Shown in pieces: positions 23,042 to 34,097 of a stretch of DNA of 64,000 nucleotides. Below the pieces are notes generated by a model, which was not told the origin of the DNA, searched no databases, and saw only the letters and a list, made by a program, of their open reading frames with translations. This DNA is from Amoebophrya sp. A120. Lineage: Eukaryota; Sar; Dinophyceae; Syndiniales; Amoebophryaceae. The position numbers and the translations under genes were made by a program. The stretch covers positions 3,983,706 through 4,047,705 of the forward strand of contig CAJINV010000001.1 in assembly GCA_905178155.1 (NCBI GenBank), written 5' to 3'. Position 1 is the stretch's first letter. Every line of letters starts with the position of its first letter.

Positions 23042-23878
23042 ATGGCGTTTCGTCTCTCCGCGGAATCTCGCTTGATCCGCAATGTGACGCACCTCTGTCA
23101 GCGGGATGCAATCGCGTTGGATGAGAAACTCTTCGAGTGTTTCTCGGTGGACAGTCTGATGGAGCTCGCCGGTCTCGCGTGCGCGCAAGCAATTGTCAAG
23201 GAGTTCCCCGACCGCAAAACAAAAACCTACATTTTTGCTGGGCCAGGGAACAACGGTGGAGACGGACTGGTGGCCGCACGCCACTTGCACCATTTCGGGT
23301 ACAAGGACCTGAAAGTGTGGTACCCGAAAAGACGAGCAGATAGCGCGTTGTTCGAAAATCTGGTCAAGCAGCTAGAACAGCTGGAGATACCAGTGCTAGT
23401 AAAGGAAGAAGATGTGTTATTTTCAACACCACGGCAAAATGACGACGCGCATGCGGTTGAAGACGAGCCGGATGTGTTCATAGACGCGATATTTGGGTTT
23501 TCTTTTCGAGGGTGGCGCGGCGCCGGGAAAGACGCACCTTTCGACAGAATGGTCCAGTATCTAGCACAAACCAAAAAGCCGGTGGTGTCGCTTGACATTC
23601 CCTCGGGATGGGAAGTAGATGGCAGAGAGGACGAAATACGTCACGAATTGATGGGAGGAGAGCAGATGACCTCCCAGTCACAGGAGACTAGTACGTCGGC
23701 TACAAGAAATATCGTCGGAACAAAAATCAACCCACACATGCTGATCTCATTAACGGCTCCAAAACTTGCCGCGTCTTCGTACACGGGAATTCACTACGTA
23801 GGGGGGCGGTTTGTGCCGGAGAGCTTCGGGTTGACATTGCCCACTTTTCACGACTGTGATGCTATCGCGAAACTATGA
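23042..23878 (+). CDS. NAXE: NAD(P)H-hydrate epimerase (YjeF N-terminal domain)
   Basis: Single exon, 278 aa (human NAXE 288). It interconverts the R and S forms of hydrated NAD(P)H so that the dehydratase NAXD can repair the S form. The Rossmann-like core is clear: AGPGNNGGDGLVAARHLHHFG for the nucleotide/phosphate site, DAIFGFSFRG, and the catalytic-region DIPSGWEVDG, followed by ISLTAPKLAA and the terminal HYVGGRFVPE, all in family order. No NAXD-type kinase domain is fused. No clear targeting peptide is seen before the MAFRLSAESRLIRNV start. The gene is intronless, unlike most neighbours, and stops with TGA. Confidence 0.93.
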   Translation: MAFRLSAESRLIRNVTHLCQRDAIALDEKLFECFSVDSLMELAGLACAQAIVKEFPDRKTKTYIFAGPGNNGGDGLVAARHLHHFGYKDLKVWYPKRRADSALFENLVKQLEQLEIPVLVKEEDVLFSTPRQNDDAHAVEDEPDVFIDAIFGFSFRGWRGAGKDAPFDRMVQYLAQTKKPVVSLDIPSGWEVDGREDEIRHELMGGEQMTSQSQETSTSATRNIVGTKINPHMLISLTAPKLAASSYTGIHYVGGRFVPESFGLTLPTFHDCDAIAKL

Positions 23879-24647
23879 TACCTGAAGTGATATGCGAGCC
23901 GTTCAGGTTGAAGAAAGTACCACGTTTGATATCTTCGACGTCGCGATCATGGACGATAGAGACAAATCTCAAAGGTCGGTATGCGAGCCGAAGGTTGTTG
24001 AACCCCTCATCTCGTAAAGACTCCACGTCTCTGTGGTGCACTGGTCATTTGTCGTTTTGCAGTTTTACGATTGGAATGAAATGAGTCAACATTGTCTGCA
24101 AGAAGAGCAACTACAAGACGACGACCGCCACGAAGAATAGCATGATCAAAAATTGAACCAGATGAGGCTCTCGACGTCTAAAAATTGCAAAGATCATTTA
24201 CCTCATTGTGCCTTTAGTGCTACTCATTTTCTCGTCTTTCCAGTGAAGATCCGTCGACGATCAGGGTCTTTTGAGATCTAGCCCCTGGACCGAATCGCAC
24301 GCTTGGTGCCAGGTAGATGATGTTGCTCATTAGATAATGTTAGTGACACCTCCTCGTGTTTCTTACTCTAAAATGAACACCACTGCTGTCATCTCTCGCT
24401 CCAGGAAGTCAATAATTTGGAGGCATAATAATTTTGTTCATATTGATCAATGACACAACAGACAGACACAAAGTATGAAAGAAAGTGAAATTTGTGAGCC
24501 TTGAAGCCGCCGTGTCTTTGTTCCCCACTTCAAGACGTCGAAAGCTCATCAAGTCCAAGTGAGTGAAGTAGATACTAGCTCTAGCACGAGCATTTCTATC
24601 TCGAGCTCCCCACATTAATTGCTTTTTGTTTTCAAACATCCCCGACC
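23879..24647. other. Intergenic region, nothing recognised
   Basis: Stop-rich in all frames; no repeat or RNA gene was recognised. Confidence 0.5.
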
Positions 24648-27580
24648 ATGAACGCGACAAGTGTGAATAGCGCGGCGACCACTACCTCTACCGGCGAGCC
24701 TGCCGCCAAGCGAACCAAGACGGACCAGCCGACGCCGACATTCCACAATAATGTGACGGCGGCGACGCACAAGATGTCGGTCAGTGTCGCGGCGCCGGCG
24801 CAGCATCTTCATGCTAGTAGCAGCAACCAGCAGTACAACATCAGCAACGCGCAGGCCCAACACAACAACACCTGGTATAACCCCCCGCGAGCAAATGCGA
24901 ACTCTAATGGGTGGAATGTGTACCCGAAAAACATGAATAAAACATTGGTGTTGAACAATAACGTGAACAAAACCCTAGTGAACAATAACAACAGCGACAG
25001 CAAACAACAGGATAGAAAGAAGAATACAACTAGTAGTAGTTCTAATTTACTGGCGGCGCATGCTGGAGCTGCACCTGCTTCGAGCAACACGAACACCACC
25101 AGTACAATTGGACAGACGACCACTACACCAAGTTCAGCAACTTCTGCCCAACCAGCAAAAGCATCGGCGATCGGTAGCAACGCTCTGAAAAACAATATGA
25201 GCAAGCCTGGCTTATCTGCACCGACGTCATCATCAACCCATTCCGCAGCAGGAGCTCCACAAGGACAACACCAGCACATCACAACTCCCGCAGCTGCCAT
25301 CCAGCAACAGAATTTTTTATCCAAGCCGAAAAATTATCAACAACAACATGCGACCGCTGGTGCGCAAAATAGAGGCACAACTACTGTGACAGTGAAGCCA
25401 GCAAAGAACGCAAGCCCCCCGGCGTCCTCGCTGGAAACAAGTATCAATCATGACAAAGATCTTGGTCTTGCCGCGCGTTCGAAGCTGAGCAAATACACGC
25501 AGGAGGCGATTTATCACATCTCCAACGCGGCGTTTGTGGGGATCGATTTCGAGTTCTCGGGGTTGTTCGTGAACCAAGGCAACATGGCGAGATTCAAGAC
25601 ATTCGACAAATACTGGGAAGAAGTTTCGGAAAACACTCAAATCTTTGCTCCCATAGAGCTCGGCTTGAGCTGTTACATGGCCCATGAAGATAAATACCAC
25701 ACTTACTCCTGGTAGGAAATAAGTGTTGCTCGTGCTTCAAAAGATATACATACACATAGTACTTGGAATTGGATGCCTTTTATGTACATTTTTAGCAGGG
25801 CGAGGTAAAGGTATGACCGGCGCTCATCTTCTACGCCAGCCACGTTCCCGCTCGGCATGAACTTGAACGAGAATGAAAAAAATTAAAGGCGAAACTACGC
25901 ATAATGTGGTGATAAAGAACGTCCTCCGAACTTCAATTCTTTTTCATTGAGTTTTGCTCTTATCAAGCAAGCCCCTCCATGATCAAATTCATTTCAGGAA
26001 GATGCAGCCGGACCGTATTTTCTCTATGTCGCGCGAGAGCATGCAGTTTGTGCAGAACACTGCGAATTTCGACTTCAATGACTGGGTCAGGACGAAAAAT
26101 ATAGTGAAGCGCGCCGGGTGCTTCGAGGGCTACCGCAAGGCCGTCGAACTCGACCACGTCATCCACGCACTGCTTTACCGTCCGGAATACGATCCGTACC
26201 TAGGAAAAACAACAGCCGGATCTTCGATGCAGAGTGGTCCTCCTGCTTCTGAGGCGACACTTGGACAACAGCACGAGAAAAGCAGTGTCGTCACCTCGGC
26301 AAGTGCAAGTGGGTCCTCCGTCGTGCCCGTTGCGATTGCAGCCCCAGGCGCAGCTGCAGCGTTGACAACTACCGGAGACAAAGAGCAGGAAAGAAAAACG
26401 GATCATGTTGACGCGAAGAACAGTACAACTGCGGTAGAAAAAGTCAATGTGAAGCCCCCTCCCTCGCGACTTGTGTTTCACCATGGCATTTTCGACATTT
26501 GCCATCTGTATCACACGTTTTTCGGCGACTTGAGCAAGGTGGAAAACGCGACAGCCGGGTTTCTGAAGTCCTGGACCGGCTTGATCGGTCAACGTATTGT
26601 CGTTTACGACACCCGGCACGTGATGCGGGCAGGTATAAGTTTGTGGCCGATTTGTGCTTCGACGAATTTTTCCTTCGTTATTTCGTCTAAATCGCTTCCA
26701 CGATATATTTTTCGCAGGTAAGCTAAGCGTTTTCCGGTACGCAGACAATACTTTAGCTTTGCAGGCTCTGTACGATTTCTTCTGCCCGACCGGGCCCAAG
26801 TTCAATGCCCATTGTGCCGGAGATGACGCCGAAATGACCGCTCGCATTTTCTTCCAAATGGCCACGAGGTGGCATGAGCACCATGTTGCAAACGAGGCGG
26901 CAGGCGGTAGTTCTGCAAATCAGACCGCTCAACAAGGTGGAGGGCAAGCACAGCAGAAGCTGCAGAAAAAGACCACCAAGAGCAAGAAGAAGGGAAGTAA
27001 GAAGAGTAAGACTAAGAGCAGCAAGAAAAGCAAAAGCAAAAAGGTTTCTTCCTCCACCGCGAAGGCAGAGCCGGCCGCGGCCACAGCTCCTTCATCTACG
27101 AGTGAGTCAAAGTCCTCAGCGTCGTCTGCTGATCCTCCTGTTGACGCCCCAGCTTCTGCATCCCGGGATAATGAAAAGATAAACTTCGAGAACAAACAAG
27201 CGAATACCGGCGCGACCCCCGGTGAGTCGGTAGCAGCTGCACACCCTCAACCACAAGAAGGCTCATCCGCGGCGAAGGAGACCGGCGCTGTTGCAGCACC
27301 CGTTGAAAAAGAAAACGAAGGTGAAGCAGAGGACGCTGAAGACACGACTTCGAGTAGCGAGGACACGGATGAATCCTCGAGCGACGACGAGTCTGAAGAG
27401 TTAGAAGAAACAGTTCCCTCCTGCGAGCATCTGTGGGGTAACCTCTGGAAATACGAGAACTGCATCTCAGGGTTCGGCGCGGCGCCGCAATGGTTTCGTG
27501 TGGCCCACGAGAAAAAACCGATTGTGACGGCGAACAAAGCGACGTCCTCTGCGCAGCCAGCTGCTACAGCGTTCACCTGA
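24648..27580 (+). CDS. DEDD 3'-5' exoribonuclease, CAF1/PARN/TOE1-type deadenylase
   Basis: Three exons, 24648-25711, 25998-26632 and 26718-27580 (853 aa), joined by GT-AG introns in matching phases. After about 290 residues of Asn/Ser/Thr/Ala-rich low complexity comes the nuclease: VGIDFEFSG (Asp and Glu near 299 and 301), IELGLSCY, FNDWVRTKNI, then FHHGIFDICHLYHTFFGDL (second Asp), IVVYDTRHV, and AHCAGDDAEMTARIF carrying the last His and Asp in the PARN-like H-x4-D spacing. All four metal-binding acids are present, so it should be active. A Lys-rich tract near the C-terminus (KKGSKKSKTKSSKKSK) resembles a nuclear localisation signal. TOE1/PARN enzymes trim poly(A) from mRNA and small nuclear RNA. 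The exact subfamily cannot be decided by eye; no zinc finger as in TOE1 was seen. Confidence 0.8.
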
Positions 27581-28316
27581 GTAGAAGCTACGAGGTCGGG
27601 GAACGATGTAAGTTGTGTTTCAACATTATCATGTAAGTAGCTCCTCCAAAAGCCATACAATATGCGCAGCAAGCTAGTAAAGTTCAAGTCTTTTGTGCAA
27701 TATGAGCATGAGCGAGAGCAGGATTTCTTTTCACGGTATAGATGATCTGCATTGCCATGCCATATGCTGTTTCACCTGATGAAGCATCGGAGTTTCTTGC
27801 GCATGGTGCTGGTGACTGAACATCGGTAAAGTCTGCATGATCATGAGGTGGCGAGTTTACTAAATTCGCATCGACGAGGTGGCAGGAGGTCAGCCCATCA
27901 TTAGCAAGCAGAGAACACGGAGAAAAGTGCGCAAGCACTTGCTCAAAAAAGAAAAGAAAAAAAGAAAAGAGATGGTCGCGCGTACTTATTGTCCGCGACG
28001 TCATCCAAAATGCAAAAAAGAAAAACCTGGCAGAAACTTCTGCACAGAGGCAACTGCTTTCTTGCAGCTTGCCGTTGTTTTTGAACGAAAAGAGCTGTGT
28101 TCCGAATTTTTCGATACTCCGTTTCCTTGGCCTTCGTCACGCCTCAGATCTCCTTCGTTGTCGTGTTTATTCACCACCGCCAATTATAGCGATCTTGTGC
28201 ATATTCATATTGACAATTGCCACATCCGAAGTAAGTATTGAAATTTAACATCGTTTCCGTTTGTAAAAATCAAAGACAAGAACAGTTTTGCTGCTGGAGT
28301 TCCTGGTAGTTCGAAA
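27581..28316. other. Intergenic region, nothing recognised
   Basis: Contains a Lys-rich frame (27879-28241) over A-rich sequence that has no domain or splice support. Confidence 0.45.
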
Positions 28317-29661
28317 ATGTCGCAGGCGTCCCGTTTGCCTGCGCGACAGCTGTTTATGGCTCTCTTGGCCAACGTGTTGCTGCTCTTGTTCCTCCCAATT
28401 CAGACAAACGCCGAGACGTTTGGAAAGATTACGAGTTGCCCGGCGTGACGCTTAAACGCGCTGCCCGAGGTGCGGAAATTTCTGAAGGATGAGAGCAACC
28501 GATCGGGCGTGTCCCAGTACCCCGGCGTCCAAATGGTTTGGCACCGGGGAGAGTCTCCCCGTCTGGAGATCAGGCCTGCGCTGTCCAGCGGGAACAAAGC
28601 ATCGCTGGTTACACGACCCGGAGTTGTTGCCTCATCCGAAAGTGGATCCAACCAACCAGCAAAAACCGCTGGAGCTGACCTAGACTACGATACGCCAATA
28701 GCGGCGGAGACGATACCATTGGACAAGTTTAAGTTTCACGACCTGCATCTGCTGCTGCAATGTAAGGGCTTCCGCACCGTGCTACAGGAGAGGGCAAGTG
28801 CGAGGGAGTGCGATAGCTTCAGGGAGAAGTTTCCGGAGCACTTTCAGATCAACGCCGCGGTGCCTCTTGCACAAGATGCAGAAGACAGGGAAGGCCAACT
28901 GAATCCGGTAGCGCGAGACAAAGCAGGAGAAGCAGTCGCAGCGACGTTGAGCCTTCTGCATGATTCCCGTATTTTTTGTTTTTCTTGAGTGCGATTCTTG
29001 TGAGTCTGTCTGATGAACTAATATTGAGATTGCCGCGTGTAGTTGCTCGATTATTTTGGCAGGCCTTAGCTACCACTACGCTTGTCTCTATCTGGTGGCG
29101 CTCGTCCGTCTTCGTGTAATCTGTATCTGGGCATGAAGATCTGCACCTCGTCCAAGAAGTCTTCAACTCATAAATATTCACATGTGATCAACAGCTGCCA
29201 ACCTTAATGCGCAAAGCCGCCGAACTTGGGCCGCTTCGCTATTCCGAAGCCCGCTGGTGATACTTCTTTTCGGCGTCTTCTGTTGCGGTTGCGTATTTTA
29301 CCAGTACGCTGACGCCGCGATGGATCGCTTCAATAGACGGCAGCAGCGGAGAAAATATGACGCGGCAGCTGTCACTGAGCTTGACGCGGTGGAACTAGGG
29401 CAGGTTTCCGCTTCCCACGCCGCGCAGACGCCCGAGGGGGACGAGGACGAGGAGGGTGTTGTAGACTCTCAAAACTTTAGCCGCGGGCCGACCTGGATGC
29501 GAAATTCAAATTTGGGGCCGCGAAGCACGTCGAAAAATCGAAGTAACACGACCTCCGGGGATGGTGCCGTAGCTGCCTACGAGAGCCCGATCGCATCTTC
29601 GCCCGGGAAGATTCACTACGGACATAATATTGGGGTAAGGAATGCGGAGGATGCGATCTAA
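28317..29661 (+). CDS. SELENOM/SELENOF-like selenoprotein with in-frame TGA and C-terminal membrane anchor
   Basis: Two exons, 28317-28968 and 29195-29661 (372 aa with Sec), GT-AG, phase 1. Residues 1-32 form a signal peptide (QLFMALLANVLLLLFLP). An in-frame TGA at 28446-28448 falls at residue 44 in S-C-P-A-U, a CxxU redox motif at the position of CGGU in SelM and CGU in Sep15. The frame continues with LNALPEVRKFLKDE, QYPGVQMVWHRGESPRLEI and, after a low-complexity insert, ETIPLDKFKFHDLHLLLQCKGF, matching the SelM/Sep15 thioredoxin-like fold. Exon 2 supplies a hydrophobic helix at about 237-253 (PLVILLFGVFCCGCVF) and a polar tail, which ordinary SelM and Sep15 lack. The inferred role is thiol-disulfide chemistry in the ER, anchored to the membrane. 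The SECIS element expected in the 3' UTR was not identified with certainty. Confidence 0.78.
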
Positions 29662-30180
29662 CTGGGCTCCTCCGAGGAGATGCGGTCTTCGTCTTTTTTC
29701 AAAGTGATCCACTGACTCCCGATTCTATTTTCCAGAAAGAGCTACTGCTACCCTTTTTCCAGTACATTTCTTGAGGAGTGATTCCGCGCAGTATAATGAA
29801 TGAGCCTAGTGACTCTGCGAATTTTTATTGCTTTTGCTGGCGTGGTTGATATAGTCTCACGACTACAGGAGTTTCTACATCACAGCGGCTATGCCTATGT
29901 TTGCTGTCGGAGGAGGTCGCGATGTAGTTTTTCTGAATCGGATGCGGGTTGTTCGTTACACGTGCAGAGCACTGGCGTGGAGAAGGATCGACATGGCGAA
30001 AGCCGAAGTCGAAGAGGGCAGTCCATAAAAAATGTGCTGCGTTGCATTGTTGCACGACATTCAAATGATCGCAATACTGCTCAATGCGATTGTTAGCGGT
30101 GTTTTGTGGTTCTCGTTGTTCGCAAGTTTCTTACGGGGAAAAAATAGCAGCTGAGTTTGTGGGAAAGGTAGTTTGCCAAA
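29662..30180. other. 3' flank of the selenoprotein gene; SECIS expected here
   Basis: Two overlapping ATGA tetramers at 29796-29803 with a downstream TTGAT near 29848 are the only arrangement I saw with SECIS-like spacing, but the intervening stem pairs poorly. A short perfect palindrome ATCGCA/TGCGAT lies near 30066-30088. No gene was recognised. Confidence 0.25.
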
Positions 30181-31425
30181 TAGCCGGATGATGAATTTGT
30201 GAGCAGGGTGATGGGGCGGGTAATTCGGCGAACCGGCGGAGGACCAAGGGGCGCGCCGCTCGTGGTGGAGGTCTCGAGCTGTTTCGGCATTGCGCAGGAA
30301 ATTGGCGGCCCCTTCATCAAGCAAGCGGCGGCGCCTGCCCTTGCCAGATGGGGCCGGCGCAGATTGTGGGGAGGGGGTGCCGAAAGGCTTGGCCTAGAAG
30401 CGCGCCACGTCCTCGAAGGCCGAGCAGGAAGACCGCGCGCGATTCTTTGATCCGGGGCTCCGGTAAGTTGGTCGGCGGCTTCTGTGTGTTCCGGCCGAAC
30501 AAGCTGCCCAACGCGGCCGCGGAGGTGTCGGCCCCCGGCATTGCGCCGGGCGACGCATATCGGAGGCCCGCGGGGGGGGGGGGGCAGCTTTGGGTGGCAG
30601 CGGCCGCGCAGCTCTGGGGCCGCCCCGGCCCGCCCAGGGCGATGCCACGGCCGGCGAGACGCGGGCGGCGCGGGAAGCGCGTAGCCGGCGAGGAAACGGC
30701 GCGCGGCTTGCCGGGAAGGCCGGCGAACGGGACAAGCAGCACCTTCGCGCCTCCCCGTGCCGCCCGGAAGTCCCCGAATGGTGGACCAGGCCGCCGCCTG
30801 CTTCGAAGGCCTGGCGAAAAACTTCGGGCGCCCGCCAAGGCCGGCGAGCTTCGGCGATGGATGCCGCGGCGCAAACGGGTCGCGCTGGCGTTTTTTGGTC
30901 GCGGGCGTATCGATGCTAATTAGAAGCAATATCTTTGGCGCTGTGAGGCCGTAAGTTAGTGACTTAGTGGCGCGGAATTGGCGGGGTTGTAATTTCAAAA
31001 GAGGCCCAGGGCCGTCCTGCGCGTTTGCCGGGGCGGCCGCGAGCGCGGTACGTAGGCCGCCGCTAAAAAGGGGGCGAAGGAGAGCACTCCGGCGAACCGG
31101 GGCGCGAGGGCAATGGCGCAACATGTTCGCGGGGCCGGCTGGTGGATAGGCCGCTCCGCGCCCCAGGCGCGGGCGCCTGGCTTTGGTGCAATGGGCGCGC
31201 CCCCCGCCCCCCCTCCGCTTCTTGGCCTTGTGTTGCCGTGGCCATTTGCAACGAACGCGCAAAGCCATTGGCGGGCAGAGTTGACCAAGAGGGTTGCCCC
31301 CATGTTACATTTGGCACTTCAGTCGTTCCTCCGGCGCGATGCCACGCATCCGCACAGCGCGAAAAGCTGCCATCCGTCACTTGATGGAGTACAGCCAGCG
31401 ACAGCGAGCGGCCGGGGCTTCGAGT
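30181..31425. other. GC-rich gene-free block, left part
   Basis: Very GC-rich with long open frames on both strands, including one of 391 codons on the minus strand. These frames are Pro/Arg/Ala/Gly strings with no domain, and overlapping frames are equally open, as expected from lack of AT-rich stops. I treat it as non-coding repeat-associated DNA. Confidence 0.5.
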
Positions 31426-31900
31426 AGCCAGTATACAAGTGACAAGCTCCCCCTCCCCCTCAAAATATTACTTTTTTGTAATATTTCGCAATTTATTTGG
31501 TTACCAAATAATGCGTTTTTATGTCACCAAATGTTGCACTTTTGTGCCATCAAATCGCGCACGTTTCGACTCCAATAAATGCGAAGCGATCCATCGCGTT
31601 GCGTTTTGTGGCAGCAAACGCGTCGCAAAAGGTCGCGGACCCGGAGTGTCTTCGTGCCTTTGATCGGTCGAGCCTGTGATCTCCGCACACCTGGCGCAGA
31701 AATCGGGGTCAGATGACTGCGTCAGGAATAAACAAGGAGACGGCAACAACCAAAAGAAAATGCCGGGCCTTCTTCTGCGTGTAAGTTGATAAGTTGCAAG
31801 ACTTCCGGCAAATGCTCGCCAAATCGCCACTTTTTGTGTCGTCAAATCAGCGACTTTTTTGCGACCTCGGAAGTGAGCTCAAAAAATATTACTCTTTGAT

Positions 31901-31993
31901 CGCTAATCACGATGCTATGGGCCCACTCCCCCTCATGAGGGAAAGTGGACGGCTTTGGTGAGGGGGAGTGAGCCCATAGCATCGCGATTAGCG
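31901..31993. repeat. 93-bp palindrome, copy 1
   Basis: Arms of 35 bp (CGCTAATCACGATGCTATGG then GCCCACTCCCCCTCA) are inverted copies with two mismatches around a 23-base loop. It is preceded by AAAAAATATTAC, as is copy 2. Confidence 0.85.
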
Positions 31994-32079
31994 AAAATTG
32001 CAGCGTTTTGGCCCCGGCAAATCGTCCCCATAGCATGCAGCCTAGCTCCTAGAAAAAAATTAAAAAAGCGCTCGCTTTT

Positions 32080-32148
32080 TCATTCAAATCATCCACTTTT
32101 TGTCATTCAAATCATCCACTTTTTGTCATTCAAATCAGCGACTTTTTG
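32080..32148. repeat. Three tandem copies of a 23-bp unit
   Basis: The unit TCATTCAAATCATCCACTTT plus TTG occurs at 32080-32102, 32103-32125 and, with changes, 32126-32148. A related CAAATCAGCGACTTTTT occurs near 31844. Confidence 0.8.
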
Positions 32149-32200
32149 GGCTCGGAGCTGCGAGCCGCCAAAAAGGAGCAAAAAATATTACATTTTGATG

Positions 32201-32291
32201 GCTAATCGCGATGCTATGGGCCCACTCCCCCTCATGAGGGGAAGTGGACAGCCTTGGCGAGGGGGAGTGAGCCCAAAGCATCGCGATTAGC
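32201..32291. repeat. 91-bp palindrome, copy 2
   Basis: Same sequence family as 31901-31993: arms starting GCTAATCGCGATGCTATGGG and its complement at the far end, loop slightly diverged. Confidence 0.85.
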
Positions 32292-32505
32292 TTTCACAAC
32301 ATAGCGAGAGACTGCAAACTTTTGCGACGCTTTTGGTCGCACAAAAAGCAACGCAAGCGCTCCGCATTTGAGGTCGAAACGTGCGCGGTTTGATGACATA
32401 AAAGCGCACTATTTGGTGACATAGAAGCGCGCTATTTGGTAACCAAATATATACTCCAATATCAATATTTTGAGGGGGAGGGGGAGCTGAGCACTTGTAT
32501 AGCCA

Positions 32506-34097
32506 GCCAACGCCGGCCAGTAGCGGGGCGGTTTCGGCATGGTGGACCATCGCAGGCGTGGCGAGCAATGCCAACAATGCGGACCGCGGCTGCCGACGTG
32601 TGTTGATTATTGGCATGGCCATTGGGCCGATTGTCCAGAATGCGCACGCAGCGCGAGAGTCACGAGACTCCTTGTCGATGAGGGGCTCACCGTTTCAGAA
32701 GGCGAGCCGCTCGGGCACGAGTACAAGGTCTGCGAGCGCGTGAACCTGTGCACTGGGCCGCGAGCAGATCCCAGGAAAGCCGCCGGGCATTTTCCATCGT
32801 GCGCCGCGTCTGAGAGTTTTGCAATCGCACTCGTTCCGGGCAGGGGGCCCCTCCGCGGCGGGCTAGCTTGCAGCTTGGCAGCGCGGCCGCCTATTTGGTC
32901 CGCTCGCTTCGCGGCCCTTTCTTTGGGCTGGCCGGGCCCGCGGTACTGGGTTGGAGTCGCCAGGGCGGCTGAAAATAGACGCCGTCCGCGATTGCCCGAC
33001 TGCGTGTTTGGCGCGCCAGTGTTGGTCCCCGCGGGCGGTCTGCCCTCTAGTTCTTCACTCTTGGGCGCCGTCCGCCGGCCCGCCCGCCCGGGCAGGCGCC
33101 GACAGCCGACCGTGCGTCGCGCGCCAGCTGATTTCAGGCGCGCCTGCCTCCCAGCAGCCGGCGCCGCGATGTCGATTTCTGGCGACCATGTGAACAACGC
33201 GATGCAATGACTCGGCGCCCGCTGCCGCAATGCGAATGCCCTCCTTCGCGTTTGCTCTTCCTTGGCGTTGGTTTTCTGTTGAAGGTGTTGGCCGCACCGA
33301 CAAAAGGAATGGAGTGAAAACTGGAGTTGGCCGCGGAGTGAAAACTGGACTCACGATGAGCAAGCATGGTCATTTGCCCGCCTGTGGAAAGTGAACATAC
33401 CACGGAGCGGAAACCACTTCCAGCGTTATCATATTCTAACGCAGTGCGCGAGCGCGTCTAATTGTTGCGCTTTTCTTTGTGCCTGCAAGCCGTGCGTGTA
33501 TGCCTGTTGTTCGTCCACTTTTTTTATCTGCTGCTCCATGTTTTTTCGATACCTCAGCGCGGCCGCCATCGCCTCATCTTTTTCTTTCCTATGTCAATGG
33601 ACCCCTCCGCGAAGCGTGTGGAGCAGCGCTGCGCTAGGTTGCTGCGTGTCTCTTTCTGACTCTGAATCTGATACAAGAACAAACTTGAAGTCTTGAGCGA
33701 TATCGAAGCCGACGACCCATGATATCCCTGACCAGACACCAGCTCCGTAGTTTAGTCTATTAGTATGTTGCCGTCGACGATGAGCTGCAAGAGAAGGAGC
33801 GTCATGACCCGGCACGCTTGGCAGTTAATTTAATATCAGTCGCATTTCGATATCGATTCTTCCGTTCCTCGGTTGCGTGAGAAGATAGCACTAGAAGTAG
33901 TGTAGCAGCTGCAGCTCGAGGTCGAGGAGCGAGTGCGGGTTTAAGATATATACTTTATTAAAGGTTGGACACATGTACATGTTGATACCCGTAGCCGTAC
34001 CCCATAGCTGCATGATATCGACCCGTCGTGGACAGAAATTTTACACACTCGCATTGAGCAGACGACTTGGCATCGGATCAAAGAACAACACGAAAGT
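32506..34097. other. GC-rich gene-free block, right part, and ATAT1 upstream region
   Basis: 32506-33250 is GC-rich with open but anonymous frames, as on the left side of the element. Composition returns to normal by about 33450. Nothing recognisable is seen before the ATAT1 start. Confidence 0.5.

Larger units (their letters stand above)
31431..32500. mobile_element. 1,070-bp inverted-repeat element with AGCCA direct repeats
   Basis: Begins GTATACAAGTG and ends CACTTGTAT, flanked on both sides by AGCCA (31426-31430 and 32501-32505), a likely 5-bp target duplication. The arms of about 200 bp (31431-31640 and 32300-32500) are diverged inverted copies: both contain CTCCCCCTCCCCCTCAAAAT and TTTGGTTACCAAAT, the right one in complement. 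There is no coding capacity, so it is a non-autonomous element. The centre holds two 91-93-bp palindromes and a 23-bp tandem array. Confidence 0.75.

Noticed and set aside
28446-28448. TGA as a reassigned sense codon or a pseudogene stop
   Set aside because: Other genes here end in TGA, and the codon falls exactly at the Sec position of the SelM/Sep15 CxxU motif with conserved sequence after it.
29796-29852. SECIS element for the selenoprotein
   Set aside because: ATGA and a downstream TGAT have suitable spacing, but the stem between them pairs poorly; kept only as a candidate region.
30093-31268. 391-codon open frame on the minus strand
   Set aside because: It lies in very GC-rich DNA where overlapping frames on both strands are equally open; the translation is Pro/Arg/Ala/Gly-rich with no domain and crosses repeat sequence.
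31901-32291. Possible CRISPR array
   Set aside because: Only two palindromic copies with different spacing inside a transposon-like element in a eukaryotic genome; no spacers or cas genes.
32539-33210. 223-codon frame on the + strand
   Set aside because: GC-rich region with competing frames and no recognisable motif.
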